Counted from the first letter of the stretch, positions 1 through 10,932 are shown. The stretch: 64,000 bases of DNA from Trachythela sp. YZ-2020 (GCA_016169945.1 JADLSH010000085.1:1054001-1118000), one strand, 5' to 3'. Made by a program: numbers and translations. The notes: generated by a model not told the origin, from the letters alone.

Positions 1-1
1 C

Positions 2-643
2 GCGTCAGTTTACATATGTTTAGTACTCGCGATTGAACGTTGGCTGGCGATAATGAAACCTCATTTCTACCGACGGGTAAAAGTCAAGCATGCCATGATT
101 ACCCTAATATTTGTCTGGATCTGGGCTTTCCTTATAAACACCAACACTTTCTTCATCATCAAAATGGACTTTGATAAACGATCTTGCAATTGGGTGCACC
201 CCAAAACAGGCAATGGCCTTGCTATCGCCCAAATCTGCATGGCGTCTATCGTACCATTCTCGATTATTATCATTCTTTACTCTCACATGTACTACAGAGT
301 TCGAGATATACAAATCATAAAGATGACCAAAGAAGATTTCAAAAGAAGATTAACCGTTATTGCTCTTGTAGCTTCACTTGCATTGATCGTCGGATGGTTA
401 CCAAACGAGATTTGTCTTATGATGTTATTTACAAGTGTTGGAGGAAACCACCTATCAGGAGCTGCTCATTCGATTTTCACAATGCTTGCGATGAGCAATA
501 GCTTTATTAATCCAATCCTGTATGGAATTTACAGCTCGAAGTTTAGATATGAGTATAAAGAAGTGTTCAATGATATACTCCATAAACTGACAAAATGTGT
601 AGATGAAGAGTTGCAAGTTACTGAACAAACTATTGATATTTAG
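2..643 (+). CDS. Rhodopsin-like (class A) GPCR, copy A, 5' part outside the window
   Basis: The frame is open from the window edge and collinear with the complete receptor at 24194-25129, so the missing part is helices 1-3. Visible landmarks are the ERW triplet at the end of TM3 (a DRY/ERY variant), the TM4 tryptophans, the extracellular cysteine in KRSCNW, the TM5 proline and tyrosines, WLP in TM6 and NPILY in TM7, then a short cytoplasmic tail ending QTIDI. It differs from copy B at scattered residues (for example NTFFII against HILFSI in TM4/ECL2, and N against S after WLP) but has no stop or frameshift, so both paralogues may be functional. Ligand unknown; the general layout resembles peptide- or amine-type receptors. 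It should sit in the plasma membrane and couple to a G protein. Confidence 0.88.
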   Translation, partial: ASVYICLVLAIERWLAIMKPHFYRRVKVKHAMITLIFVWIWAFLINTNTFFIIKMDFDKRSCNWVHPKTGNGLAIAQICMASIVPFSIIIILYSHMYYRVRDIQIIKMTKEDFKRRLTVIALVASLALIVGWLPNEICLMMLFTSVGGNHLSGAAHSIFTMLAMSNSFINPILYGIYSSKFRYEYKEVFNDILHKLTKCVDEELQVTEQTIDI

Positions 644-1477
644 AACAATCGTGTCTATTTGGAGGTTTCATATATCAGTGTTTTAGTTCAAGACAGCAAT
701 ATTTCAGACGGAAGTTATTGAACTTAATTGTGGCAAACCAAATAGACTGTTACAGTTGTAGGTATCTTTTCAATTATTCAGTATGAATTTAATAAATCTA
801 AAGCGACACTTTCAGCGCCTGATTGGTTCAGCGTTTTATGTATACATTTCATCTCCGCCATTGGTTGTTATGTGACGCAAATGCATATTAGTTCCATTTA
901 TATTTTGATTGAATGATGCGGGTTGTGGTATGGAAGATGTGAAAGGAGTGCTGTGAGAGTTAAGTGTTATTGGTGCTTTAGTATTATTGTACACTGTATG
1001 TCAAACACGATTACAAACACGGAAAAAACTGCGCGAATTACAAAATAAACATTTCGGATGAAAACTCGAAGTACAGTACCGATTTGTAAGCACAAGACTA
1101 AGTCCAGAGAACATCAAACGACATATAATATGGCTGGTTAAGAATATATATACTTCTATTTTTTGTTTTGACAAGTACCTTTTTATTCCCATTTCGTCTC
1201 TTTATTCCCATTTCGTGTGCACTCAAGGTTCAAGTAGTCAACAAGAAAACGCCGTATAATTGTATTGACAAAGGCGCTTTTGTTCGGAGTGTGGTTAATG
1301 TAACGTTTGCAAGCAAGGGCGAAAATAATTACGTTACATATATTATTCAGCTCACTCCCCGTCGGGGCTTTTCAGTGACCGATTACATCAAGTAATTCGC
1401 CTACCTATATTACGTACTTAGCCTACACTATATATTTTTACAACAATTGTGATATTACTTTCCTAATCTATATATCC

Positions 1478-1651
1478 TAACCCACCCAGTCAGCTTTCCC
1501 CGTGGGAGGAAACCGGAGTGCTCGGAGAAAACCCACGACTTTCGGTAGAGCGCTGACTTACTCTTTTCACATGAGTAGAGTCCCCAGCGAGAATCAAACC
1601 CACAACTCAGAGGTGAAAGGCGCTTGCTCTGACGACTGCGTCCATCTCAAA
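1478..1651 (-). repeat. tRNA-derived SINE, copy 1
   Basis: On the minus strand the element starts with an A-box-like GACGCAGTCGTCAGAGC and a B-box-like GTGGGTTTGATTCTCG about 45 bases further on, the spacing of an internal RNA polymerase III promoter. It continues into a tRNA-unrelated body containing CGAAAGTCGTGGG and TCCTCCCACGG. The same sequence recurs at 22811. It lies inside an insertion (about 1326-1651) absent from the paralogous GPCR flank near 29925, which shows mobility after or around the duplication. Confidence 0.7.
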
Positions 1652-2540
1652 AAGTAGGGCGGTGGGGACCTGCTGATAATTCTGGAGGAATGTAACACAT
1701 TTAATGTTTTCAGGGCATTTCAGCATCATTTATAGACATCTCCCGACGGAAGAGTAACTTGGGTCTAAGCGTTAGGGGTGTAGGTATGTTTTGCCCGACG
1801 AAAGGGCGTAAAGGACAGTAAAGGGGCCAAAACCAAAATTGCCTATAGAGGCCCCATGCTGCTAGCAGGAATGCAGGTATCGAGTTACGAAAGCCGGGAG
1901 GCTATAGGGGGAATAGGGGCATGCTTCCCCAGTAAAAATTTGAAATACCATTTCATGCACTTTGGGGGAAGACTTTACAGAATTCTGATGATGAGAACAT
2001 GTCGTATATACAAGAGTGGGGGATAATTACATATTGATCTCCCTCTGCGCAAAAAGTGAGGGGTTCGTCCCCAATCCCCCCCCTCAGGATTGAAGTCCTT
2101 GTTTGCAAGGTGTTTTGTAATTAAAAACTTTACACATTATCAAGTTATTGTCCAGAATTAAAAGTAAATATATGAGCAATCTAGCACGTCGACGGAAAGT
2201 TATATGTTGGCGACCATTATTGGCCCATTTCATGTAGTATTGAATCATGCTGCTATTTTTAAAACAGGGAATCGGGAAATGCAAACGGGAAATGGGAACA
2301 GGGAATGGAAATGGGAACAGGGAATGGGAATGGGGAATGGGAACGGAATTGTATTCTATTACACAAAACAGTGATAAACTATAAAAGTGTGCAGATTTAT
2401 GTCTGGACTACGCTCCTAACAAGCGAATATTATTAACAAGTAGAGTGTGAGAAGCTGAGGGCCGACAGGTTTTGACAGGTTGTTAAAGTAGAGAAAAATA
2501 AAACCCATCTGGTCAAAGTGAGTAATTTCAGACTTGTCTC

Positions 2541-3227
2541 CCGTCCATGAGCAGAAATTCAAGACATGCGCCCGCAATATATTTCAGTGGTTTTTTGCAT
2601 GAAAAGTGATCCATACCTAACTTAAGCAAATCTTAACTAAAAGGATAATATTTCTCTTGTCTTTTGTTCAACTAAAGTGAATATATATACTAATTCAGGC
2701 CCGTAGCTTGGGGCTGGGGTCAATGCCCCCCCAACCAAATAATTGTGCCCCCCAAGTCCCAACCGAAATTGTGCCCTCCCCCCAAAACACGATAAACGTA
2801 ATGTAATTTTTTGTATTGAAAACGTTCATTTATGGACAAAAAGTATGTTATATATGTTAACTTTAAAGTTTTTAGTAGGAAACAACAAATGCAATATTCA
2901 ATGTTGTCCGGAAAAATTTTGTACGCCTTCGCCTTCTCCCCCCCCCCCCACCCGTCGCCAATAAAAAAGGAAACATTTCTTTACATAGACGTACTGACAT
3001 CCAAAAGTGCCCCCCCAAAAATGCCTAGGAAACTTGATATTTAATTTTGAGTTACATGTTATTGGATAATGTTACAGGAAAAGAATTTACGTGTTATGTT
3101 ACATCATGATTAATAGACTAATAATTATATTGGTTGCATAATAATGCAATTCTGATGCAAACATAAATTATACTTTTTGGTTTTGTTTGACTATGCATGG
3201 CCTACATTTCTTAAGTACTTCCCATTT
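2541..3227. other. Gene-free stretch with a C-rich repeat
   Basis: No coding signal. About 2697-3035 is bounded by C-runs and begins CAGGCCCGTAGCTTGGGG, resembling a hAT-type terminus like that of the MITE at 10708, but no matching right terminus is visible. It is probably a degenerate non-autonomous element. Confidence 0.35.
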
Positions 3228-3575
3228 AGGCCTCGTCCACACGTATCCGGATTCGTTTGTATCCGGAAACGTTTTGCTGCGGATTCCAAAAAGGTACATG
3301 TACACGAATATCGATTCGTTACGTTTTCGACCGTCCACACGTATGCGCGAAAACGATACGAATACGCTAGAATCGCTTACAGAGCATTCGCTATCGATCG
3401 CGAATGGATCCTATACTATTATGTGTTATTAGCGTGGGTGGATGTCAAATTTCAACAATTTACGTCATCGTGGTTACAGTGCGTCCATTCGTTGCGTTTT
3501 CAAAAGTTTCCACTGTGGAGACCGTTTTCAAAAGTTTGTGGTTACGTTTGTATCCGACGCAAACATTGTAGTATC
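3228..3575. repeat. Degenerate MITE-like sequence rich in GTCCACACGTAT motifs
   Basis: Two copies of the motif GTCCACACGTA (about 3236 and 3333) and several ATCCGGA/GTATCCG motifs occur in a short stretch, a composition I associate with MITEs in marine invertebrate genomes. Only a left end is clear. Open frames crossing it show no recognisable protein. Confidence 0.35.
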
Positions 3576-3576
3576 G

Positions 3577-3970
3577 TACGTTGATCTGATGTTCTCCTTT
3601 GTCTTCTCGATGAACAACAGACGTACGTGGATACTATCGGAGGTACAGTTAAGAGAAAAGACAACGGAGAATGACAGAAGTACGTGGGACTAACGGATTA
3701 AGGCCCAGGGACTTTTAAGAGAGAAGACAACGGAGAACAACAAACGTACATAGCGTAAACACAACACTGAATTCAGCAAATATATTTGGACCTTGAAAGT
3801 CTAATATAGAATATTAAATTAAATGGAAATTAGAGTACTTAAGAAATGTAGGCCATACTCAAGCAAAACAAACAGGTGTAACTTATGTCGGCATGAAGCA
3901 ACAAAAACGAACTTATATGCTATAAATTATCTAGTTTCCTAGGGATTTGCAACAAACGCGACAATCCGCG
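3577..3970 (+). repeat. Direct repeat, copy 1 (partner 4546-4940)
   Basis: About 390 bp beginning GTTGATCTGATGTTCTC and including ACAACAGACGTACGTGGATA is repeated about 970 bp downstream with only small differences. A truncated repeat unit or an old local tandem duplication; no coding content. Confidence 0.8.
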
Positions 3971-4013
3971 ATAATCACCTGAGGATAGAAATCAATATCT
4001 ATATAATAAATGT

Positions 4014-4498
4014 ACCTTTATCAGTACGTGCGACATATATAAAACTGGCCTGCCTATACTCAAATTATTTCAACACGGAAGTCATGACAACGTATTCCTG
4101 AACGTTTTGGTGTGAAACCTGAAGACGGGCTTTCTCGTGTCGCGACGTGCATCCGGGGTTGGGTATAATACGGAAAATTGATATGAACTTTCAATTCCAT
4201 GTACAATTATATCGAACATAGGAAGGAAATAGATATTTCTACATTTTCTCATGTCAACATCATTGTTTCGATTGGTCTCAATTGCAACAATATTGTTTTT
4301 TTGTAAAATGTTCTGAAATTTAGGAATATAAATATAAACGCAAAGGTTCGTTGACAGCCGGTACGTGTAATTGCGGAAAATTTCGCTACGCAAAACGGAT
4401 ACTGAATCAATGTATCCAAAACCCATGACCCAATGAAGTCATGACCCAAAACGGATACTGAATCAATGTATGCACTATAAACTACAGTACAAGACGCC
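4014..4498 (+). repeat. Dispersed repeat, copy 1 (copies at 7710-8163 and, partial, 45928-46045)
   Basis: Shares TTATCAGTACGTGCGACATA and ACCTGAAGACGGGCTTTCTC with 7713 onward, and ATATCATTGTTTCGATTGGT-like sequence with 45955. Inside it, ACGGATACTGAATCAATGTA occurs twice 54 bp apart. Non-coding; open frames on the minus strand differ between copies and are not conserved as protein. Confidence 0.75.
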
Positions 4499-4545
4499 AT
4501 TGTGGTTGTATAGTATCATGTCTTAAAAGTCCTTTCTGTTGGTCC

Positions 4546-4940
4546 CACGTACGTTGATCTGATGTTCTCTTTTGTCTTCTCGATGAACAACAGACGTACG
4601 TGGATACTAACGGAAGGTACAGTTAAGAGAAAGACAACGGAGAATGACAGAAGTACGTGGGACTAACGGACTAAGGCCCAAAGATTTTTAAGAGAGAAGA
4701 CAACGGAGAACAACAAACGTACATAGCATAAACACAACACTCAATTCAGCAAATATATTTGGATATTGAAAGTCTAATATAGAATATTCAATTAAACGGA
4801 AATTAAAGTACTTGAGAAATGTAGGCCATACTCAAGCAAAACAAACAGGTGTAACTTATGTTGGCATGAAGCAAAAAAAAATGAACTTATATGCTATAAA
4901 TTATTTAGTTTCATAGGGATTTACAACAAACGCGATAACC
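4546..4940 (+). repeat. Direct repeat, copy 2 (partner 3577-3970)
   Basis: Second copy of the ~390 bp unit. The dispersed repeat at 4014-4498 lies exactly between the two copies, as if it had been captured by a duplication. Confidence 0.8.
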
Positions 4941-5534
4941 CGCTTTAATACTCAATTTTCGGAAACTCGCATTCATATTGATTAATTTGTACCACGTGTG
5001 TGCATTTTATATAGCAACAACGCACGGCCGTGCCGTTATAGTTTATATCAGCACGGCAAGATGGCGCCCAAATTCACGAATGGAAAAGTTTATAAGATTT
5101 CGTTTATTTTAAACCGAAGACAATCCCAAAACCACGAAGTGGCCAAATTTCTAAAATAATTCCGTATTTAAACGTAAACATGTGTTGTTTATTTAGTTTA
5201 TTTTACGAATTTACGGAATATAAGTTGTGAATGAGTGGCGAAGCCAGTTGAAAATATATTCGTAAGTCGGCAGACAAATTCAAAACAACAACAAAGTTGT
5301 TTCTTATATAAAACCTATTTGTCGTTTTAAAATATTTTATGCTTTCCGTCTTGCAGAGTAACTTTTGGTACTAATACATAATCTTTCGCACACTGGATGT
5401 TGCATTTCCGTAGCTCGTTTACTGCATGGGCACAAAATATAAGTGAGACTCCCGACACGTTTTTGGGATATTTTGGGCTTGGGGTAAATTTCCCCTAGCC
5501 ATTTTATTAATCATTAACAGAACTTATTAAACAT
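4941..5534. other. Gene-free AT-rich stretch
   Basis: I see no open frame with protein character, RNA gene or clear repeat boundary here. Confidence 0.5.
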
Positions 5535-5645
5535 TAACAGAAATCATTAACTCTAAATTTAACATGTGTTAAAATTGTTTTGCCCAGTGAAGGTGAGGGC
5601 ACAAATTACGCCAGTACTCGCAACCCCTTGCACAATCCTAGCCAT
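5535..5645 (+). repeat. Dispersed repeat, inverse partner at 39345-39460
   Basis: The stretch containing TTTTGCCCAGTGAAGGTGAG and CGCAACCCCTTGCACAATCC is found as reverse complement near 39350-39420 (GGATTGTGCAAGG-like there). Unidentified repeat family. Confidence 0.65.
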
Positions 5646-5957
5646 TATTTTAATTATATAGCTTATCTTATAACATTGGCCTCTGGCAAACTTGTTATCT
5701 TAGGAGACACATTTGCTCCACACCCTTGATATCTAAAATAATTATTTATCTCTAAATCTAATACTAACAAGACGCAAAACATAAAGTTCCTATTCGCGCA
5801 CGCAAATATTCTATCTAAAAACACTTTTGAATATTATCAAAACTAAACAAGGAACTAGTAAACAGGTAGTTCACCAAAGTTTATAGAATGTTTTTGCTCA
5901 TAATTCACAAATAAAAAAATACCGCCAAAGCGTTTACTGAAATTGAATTTATTAAAA

Positions 5958-6140
5958 CGTTTAAAGCACTCTTTGTTCGTGCATTATCGTGATTTACAAG
6001 CACGCACTCGTTCACGAACAAGGAACTGGAAGTTTAATACTGCACTCGACTGCGTCTCGTGCATTATTAAACTCTCGTTCCTTGTTCGTGAACTCGTGCT
6101 TGTAAATCCCGATAATGCACTCACAGAGTGCTTTAATCCT
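5958..6140. mobile_element. Palindromic MITE-like inverted repeat
   Basis: The arms TAAAGCACTCT..GTTCGTG and its complement CAGAGTGCTTTA..., including TTCACGAACAAGGAAC against GTTCCTTGTTCGTGAA, pair over about 65 bp with a ~50 bp centre. This foldback layout is that of a non-autonomous DNA element. The host site is AT-rich and no target duplication could be assigned. Confidence 0.65.
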
Positions 6141-6365
6141 TAAATAGTGTGTTTTCACATGACGTCACAAAATTCTAAAATTAAAGCTACAAAGCTGGCT
6201 ATTTTATAATTATGTTCCGGCCGTGTATCGTTACTAAGAGTGTTGACCAAAAACTTTGGTTCGATACAATGATTTCTCCCTGAGTTACAGGTTTTTAAAA
6301 ATATTATTGCTAATGTCAGCATTATTTTCAAAGGCTGTTACAACTATGCTATACACTTAAACTTA

Positions 6366-7312
6366 AAATGTACGGATGTTCTTCATTAGTGTTGAAATGG
6401 TTTACTTCATATCTTAGTGATCGGTATCAACGCACCTATTTCAAAAACACATTGTCTGATATGTGCCCTGTTAAGATTGGTGTTCCGCAAGGAAGTATTC
6501 TTGGACCCCTTCTTTTTATCTTATTCATCAATGATCTTCCTTCTCAACTTTCACACTCAGATTCTACAATGTTCGCAGATGATACCACAATACTCACAAC
6601 AGGCCTTGCAACTTGGACTCAACAAAACCGGAACTTAGAATTCTTCGATTGCAAAAACGTGCAGCACGCATTATTCTAGATGCGGATTATTCTACCCCTT
6701 CTGTTATTCTTTTTTCCGAGATTAGAATAATTCCAATCTTCGATTTAGTTAACTTTAGGAAGCTTCTTTTACTCTTTAACATCCTTATAAACCCTAGTTC
6801 TCCATCTTCATTTAAACAAATGTTTAAATTCTTATCTTCCACTCGACAACGGGCTCTTACTAGAGCTTGTGCATACGACCTTAAACTGCCTTTCTCCCGT
6901 ACTGACTCTGGTAAGAGGACATTTCTTCACAGTGCTTCAATTCTTTTTAACGCCTTGGATGTCGAATGTAAACAACTTGCTATCTCACCCTCATGTTCCT
7001 CAGACGCTTTTACTTTAATAACTAATGCCAAACACAAACTTCGTGCAATCTTTCTTAATAAGCTTAACTTTACTAACCATCTTGAAGACCTATTTTGTAA
7101 CGATTGTAAATATTTACTAAATTGTAGATGTATTAATTACTAATTAGCTAACTCTAATTAACATTTTTCTCACATGTAAATAATAGTAATATCATTCTGT
7201 TATGTTTGTAAATATTGTAATATTGTGAGGGCCGTATGTTAGATAACTATTATGGTTAATACGTTTCCCTCTTGAAATAAAGTTTTACTACTACTACTAC
7301 TACTACTACTAT
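6366..7312 (+). pseudogene. LINE reverse transcriptase fragment with (CTA)n tail
   Basis: The first frame (6368-6679) has the RT core motifs GVPQGSILGPLLFILFINDL and FADDTT. At about 6620 the reading shifts, and the C-terminal domain follows in another frame from LQKRAARIIL to a stop at 7143. The joint (after ADDTTILTTGLAT) implies an internal deletion that removes the thumb and the region usually lying between the catalytic YADD box and LQKRAARI. The 3' end has an AATAAA at about 7277 followed by a run of CTA repeats (about 7288-7312), the tail of an L2/CR1/jockey-type non-LTR element. The 5' portion (endonuclease, ORF1) is absent. Dead copy. Confidence 0.88.
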
Positions 7313-7709
7313 AATTTGGTTTTAAAATGCTTGGTTAGGTTAATAGGCTAGGCGATGCCTAATCCAAACTTAAAAATAATCTAAAGATTCTGGCCCGTAT
7401 ATTCGCATTTGATTTTTGGCCGCCATGCATGTTGGTGGAGTAATTCAACGCAATTTGGTCCACCAAAATGGCAGAGAAAAAGCAAATCCTCAAATGAAGC
7501 CGAATTTTAACCCAAATGTTTTGAATCTTATTAATCTGGGATAAACATCACTTGTTAACCTCAACCAATATTCACCTCGCCTATTCACCGATTCACCCAA
7601 CCTCAACCAATATTCACCTCACCTATTCACCGATATTCACCTCGCCTTCGGCGAATAATTGTTAAGTAATCATGCTTAGGCCTACTGTAAAATGTCTTCT
7701 TTTTACCTT
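7313..7709. repeat. Short tandem duplication in a MITE-like stretch
   Basis: CCTCAACCAATATTCACCTC occurs twice (about 7558 and 7600), each followed by a near-identical CCTATTCACCGAT segment, and the area ends CTCGCCTTCGGCGAATAAT. The motifs TTCACCTCGCC and CTTCGGCGAA look like a MITE terminus that has been locally duplicated. Confidence 0.45.
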
Positions 7710-8163
7710 TATCAGCACGTGCGACATATAAAACTGGCCTGCCTATACTCAAATTATTTCAACACGGAAGTCATGACAACGTATGCCTGAACGTTTTGGT
7801 GTGAAACCTGAAGACGGGCTTTCTCGCGTCGCGACGTGCATCCGGGGTTGGGTATAATACGGAAAATTCATATGAACTTTCAATTCCATGTACAATTATA
7901 TCGAACATAGGAAGGAAATAGATATTTCTACATTTTCTCATGTCAATATCATTGTTTCGATTGGTCTCAATTGCAACAATATTGTTTTTTGTAAAATGTT
8001 CTGAAATTTAGGAATATAAATATAAACGCAAAGGTTCGTTGACAGCCGGTACGTGTAATTGCGGAAAATTAATCAATGTATCCAAAACCCATGACCCAAT
8101 GAAGTCATGACCCAAAACGGATACTGAATCAATGTATGCACTATAAACTACAGTACAAGGCGC
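7710..8163 (+). repeat. Dispersed repeat, copy 2
   Basis: Copy of 4014-4498, starting TTATCAGCACGTGCGACATA. It lacks about 20 bp near 8070 that copy 1 has (CGCTACGCAAAACGGATACTG in copy 1 is missing here). Confidence 0.75.
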
Positions 8164-9349
8164 CAATACAATGCAGGATGCCAGTAATGCAGTACATACT
8201 TTAGTAGAGTAATCGGACAACTTGAATTTACTAACTTGGATTTCTCGGTTGCATTGACCATGCATTGTAATCATTGGATACTGATAAAAAGGTATTAACC
8301 TTCACATCATCAACAACTTTTTCACTGGGAAATATATACCACAGGCAATAACTAGACAGCCAATCAGGTAATTTTAAGATATTTTGCTTAATTGTATAGT
8401 GTGCTGCAGGGTATAATATATTGTTAAATATATGTTCATCCCAGGCTAGAGCTTGGTAGTCGTATATATGAGCTGATAAGTGATAGTCGACAAGAGCGAC
8501 TGCATTCTGCATAGACGTTTCTGTTGGCAATATTTGACACTTTGTTCAGCCGAAATCCACGCCGGCAATTTTAAACGTCTCTTAATGTTTTTGTCTATAT
8601 AAAACTTAAAGTGAAATTGTTTTAGTTGTTCTAGTCAACATTGCCAATTAACATTTTTATACAGGGACAGGTGTATCAAAAACGACGGAGTATAATGCTT
8701 GATAATTTTAGGAATGTTAGACCTTATGAAGTGATTTATAACTCTTATTTTAAAGCCTGTTTTTTTCCCGAACAAGTGGTCATTTGCATGTGCACAAGAA
8801 AAAATTTATTAGAACCCATCAGTTTTAGGCGCCGCTTAATCATGCAATTTTACATTTTTTATTAATATAGTCGTGTGTAAAATTCTTGAATTTTGTTTAT
8901 AATGTTTTGCCGTGATGTCGTTGTAGCCACACGAGGAAAAGGAGTAAGAATAATTCAATCATATTTTACAAGATATTCAATTATTTTATATATTTTATAC
9001 TCCTATAATCCAATTTAATACCATAAAAACAATTTTACGCCATGCATCGGCGTCGGCACTCGGCACCGGACCAACGCCATTGACCGCACGGCCATAAATC
9101 AACGCCATAAACCGCAACTGTATATATGTTCAATTTTATCGTATTTGATAAAAATAACTTGCTATCTATTTTAAAATTGAATCTCAAATTTTAGAATTTC
9201 CAATCACAGTCATGCACTTAAAAACCTATATTTCGCGAACCAATCGTTCAAATTTAAAAAGAAACCTACCGTTAGAAAGCTGAATGGCTACCCTTTATGG
9301 CTTTAAAATTAATGTAAACATAATCTATAATAATAATGTAATATTTTCA
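8164..9349. other. Gene-free stretch
   Basis: A 99-codon minus-strand frame (8231-8530) and a 74-codon plus frame (8641-8865) are open, but neither has recognisable motifs, splice sites or a repeat counterpart in the window. I treat them as chance. Around 9045-9115 is a short GC-richer patch with CGCCATTGACCGCA / CGCCATAAACCGCA repeats. Confidence 0.4.
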
Positions 9350-10370
9350 AAATTTATATTCGAATCGAATATAATTCCAAGGGAATAATTGGCAACTTTC
9401 CACTCTGTGGGAAATATTTCCGTTTGAATCGAGTAATTAAATATTTTTTTAGAGATTGAGCAATAACCGGGGCAGCAATTTTTAAGATCTTGGCTGGAAT
9501 TTTGTCGAGTCCGGTGGCTTTTGAGGCGGAAATTGAAAGCAACATGTCTCGTCGCTGTCCTGGGTTAAATGTCAATTTGAGATATGCTTTAAGAAGTTTC
9601 TACTAAGTAAACTGCTTCCATTGTGGTTTAAATGTAACCCGCGACAGTTTAGGCAGGATAAGTTAACGTTACTATTGTCAATGAAAGACCAATTTTTGCT
9701 TATACATATGGCCTTTAGTCGCTTGTTCGTGTTATTAATTTTAGTTACAAAAGTAGAATTGTCGCTCCGTGTTACTAAACCTGAAATAGATATTACAGTT
9801 GATGGAGAGCTACTGTTAATTTGATTTGTCAGAGTGCTCACTAATTGAGGGCTCGTTGATTTCTGAATTAGTTTCTTCCAAGTTGAGAAGCCATAAAATA
9901 ATTATTCACTGGAATATCTGGCTGTAAATGTTCATTAGTTTGTTTTTGTTGTTCTTGGTCGACTTAGCATCAAATTGATCCCCCGCGCGATCATTAGACA
10001 CATGGTTATTGTTCAATAGTATAATGACTGTAATTAGGCTTGCCTTTTCCTCTTCAGCGTGTTTAACCTTGCCCTGAAGGTCGGCCAGTATGTAACTCAA
10101 GTTGTTTATTCTTTCTTCCAAAGCACTGTTCTCGACTTTGAGTTCATGGTTTCCTCTTTCTAGCGCAGATGACTTGTCCTCGTCTTGATTTTTGAGGCCG
10201 TTAAGTTGTTCGGAATTATTAAGTACCGTGTTGTTAATAGCTAGCGTATTAGCTAAAAAATCTTCGGATAACTTTAGCAATCGGCTCTCTAGTTGATTGA
10301 AACAGGCCTCAAAGGAATGTTCCCGATCGCTTGTTGCAGTTTGAACTCCTTCGGCGGCTTCTTAATGCGG
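9350..10370 (-). pseudogene. Degenerate LINE: ORF1 (coiled coil plus SGNH-hydrolase end) and start of RT
   Basis: Read on the minus strand, 10361-9906 encodes a coiled coil (heptad-like, NSALEERINNLSYILADLQG). 9841-9572 encodes the C-terminal half of an SGNH-hydrolase/esterase-like domain (GLVTRSDN, then LHLNHNGSSLL) followed by a stop; such domains are known in ORF1 of CR1/L2-type LINEs. 9575-9354 encodes an RT N-terminal segment (SASKATGLDKIPAKILK). The endonuclease is missing between ORF1 and RT, so an internal deletion occurred. The ORF1 start codon and first 16 codons lie 11 kb away at 21671-21622, because two MULE elements have inserted within ORF1. Confidence 0.7.
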
Positions 10371-10395
10371 CTGACAAAAGGGCAATTGATAAAAG

Positions 10396-10580
10396 GAGAA
10401 TAGTCGCGAATAGTGCGAATAGTCGACGAATAGTGCGAATAGTCGACGAATAGTGCGAATAGTCGACGAATAGTCGCGAATAGTGCGAATAGTCGACGAA
10501 TAGTCGCGAATAGTGCGAATAGTCGACGAATAGTCGCGAATAGTGCGAATAGTCGACGAATAGTGCGAATAGTCGACGAA
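10396..10580. repeat. Minisatellite of the left MULE terminus
   Basis: About 18 units of a 10-bp motif, CGAATAGTSS, mostly alternating as CGAATAGTGC GAATAGTCGA. It begins directly inside the terminal GGCAATTGATAAAA and ends at the unique inner repeat. Long open frames across it (YSRLFVDYSHYS-type repeats) are a by-product of the periodicity. Confidence 0.9.
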
Positions 10581-10707
10581 TTATGGCGCTTAACATTCGC
10601 ACATGTTATGAGGATGTCTTTTTAACCAGGTTTGTGGCTATTTTATGTCATTTTACATACCTCTTTCAAGTGGTTCACCATTGGATTGCCACAGGGCCAG
10701 CATTACG

Positions 10708-10871
10708 CAGGAACGTAGCTAGCCGCTTAATTGGGGAGGGGGGGCGAATATTCATATATTCATCTTGTGCCAGACTGATTTCTTTTGAATTCTGATTGTT
10801 TTTGCGGTATGTGAACTCGAATATATGAATATTCGTCCCCCCCCCCAATTAAGCGTATAGCTACGTCCCTG
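10708..10871. mobile_element. hAT-type MITE inside the left MULE terminal repeat
   Basis: 164 bp, termini CAGGAACGTAGCTA and TAGCTACGTCCCTG, nearly palindromic arms reaching GAATATTCATATATTC, and a poly-G/poly-C near each end. It is flanked by 8-bp direct repeats GCATTACG (10700-10707) and GCATTATG (10872-10879). The opposite MULE repeat has the uninterrupted site CATAATGC (16884-16891), an internal empty-site control. CAGGG-type ends and 8-bp duplications are hAT hallmarks. Confidence 0.9.
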
Positions 10872-10932
10872 GCATTATGAGTGAAATTTTGATAAAAAAT
10901 TCGCCTATAAATTATTTATATACAGTAAAATA

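Larger units (their letters stand above)
1..2540 (+). repeat. Segmental duplication, copy A (partner about 24488-31207)
   Basis: The receptor, its 3' flank and more than 1.5 kb of non-coding DNA recur in the same order near 24.5-31.2 kb. Landmarks: AAACACGATTACAAACACGG at 1002 and 25681; CAGTACCGATTTGTAAGCAC near 1075 and 29698; TGTAACACATTTAATGTTTT near 1690 and 29976; GTTAAAGTAGAGAAAAATAA near 2480 and 31147. Copy A carries a SINE-bearing insertion at about 1326-1651 and about 120 bp near 1830-1950 that copy B lacks. Copy B carries about 4 kb (25715-29690) and about 570 bp (30560-31138) absent here. Between 644 and 2540 I see no gene. Confidence 0.85.

Noticed and set aside
1983..2005. CTGATGATGAG as ribozyme core (also near 30148)
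   Set aside because: No GAAA core or complementary stem follows at a suitable distance.
3177..3693. Plus-strand ORFs of 81-135 codons
   Set aside because: They cross a MITE-like region and one of two direct repeats; the second repeat copy does not keep the frame.
10309..10602. Repetitive ORF with LFVDYSHYS-type repeats
   Set aside because: It is a translation of the 10-bp MULE minisatellite; similar frames at 21462-21958 and 22598-23219 follow the array period and change with unit length.
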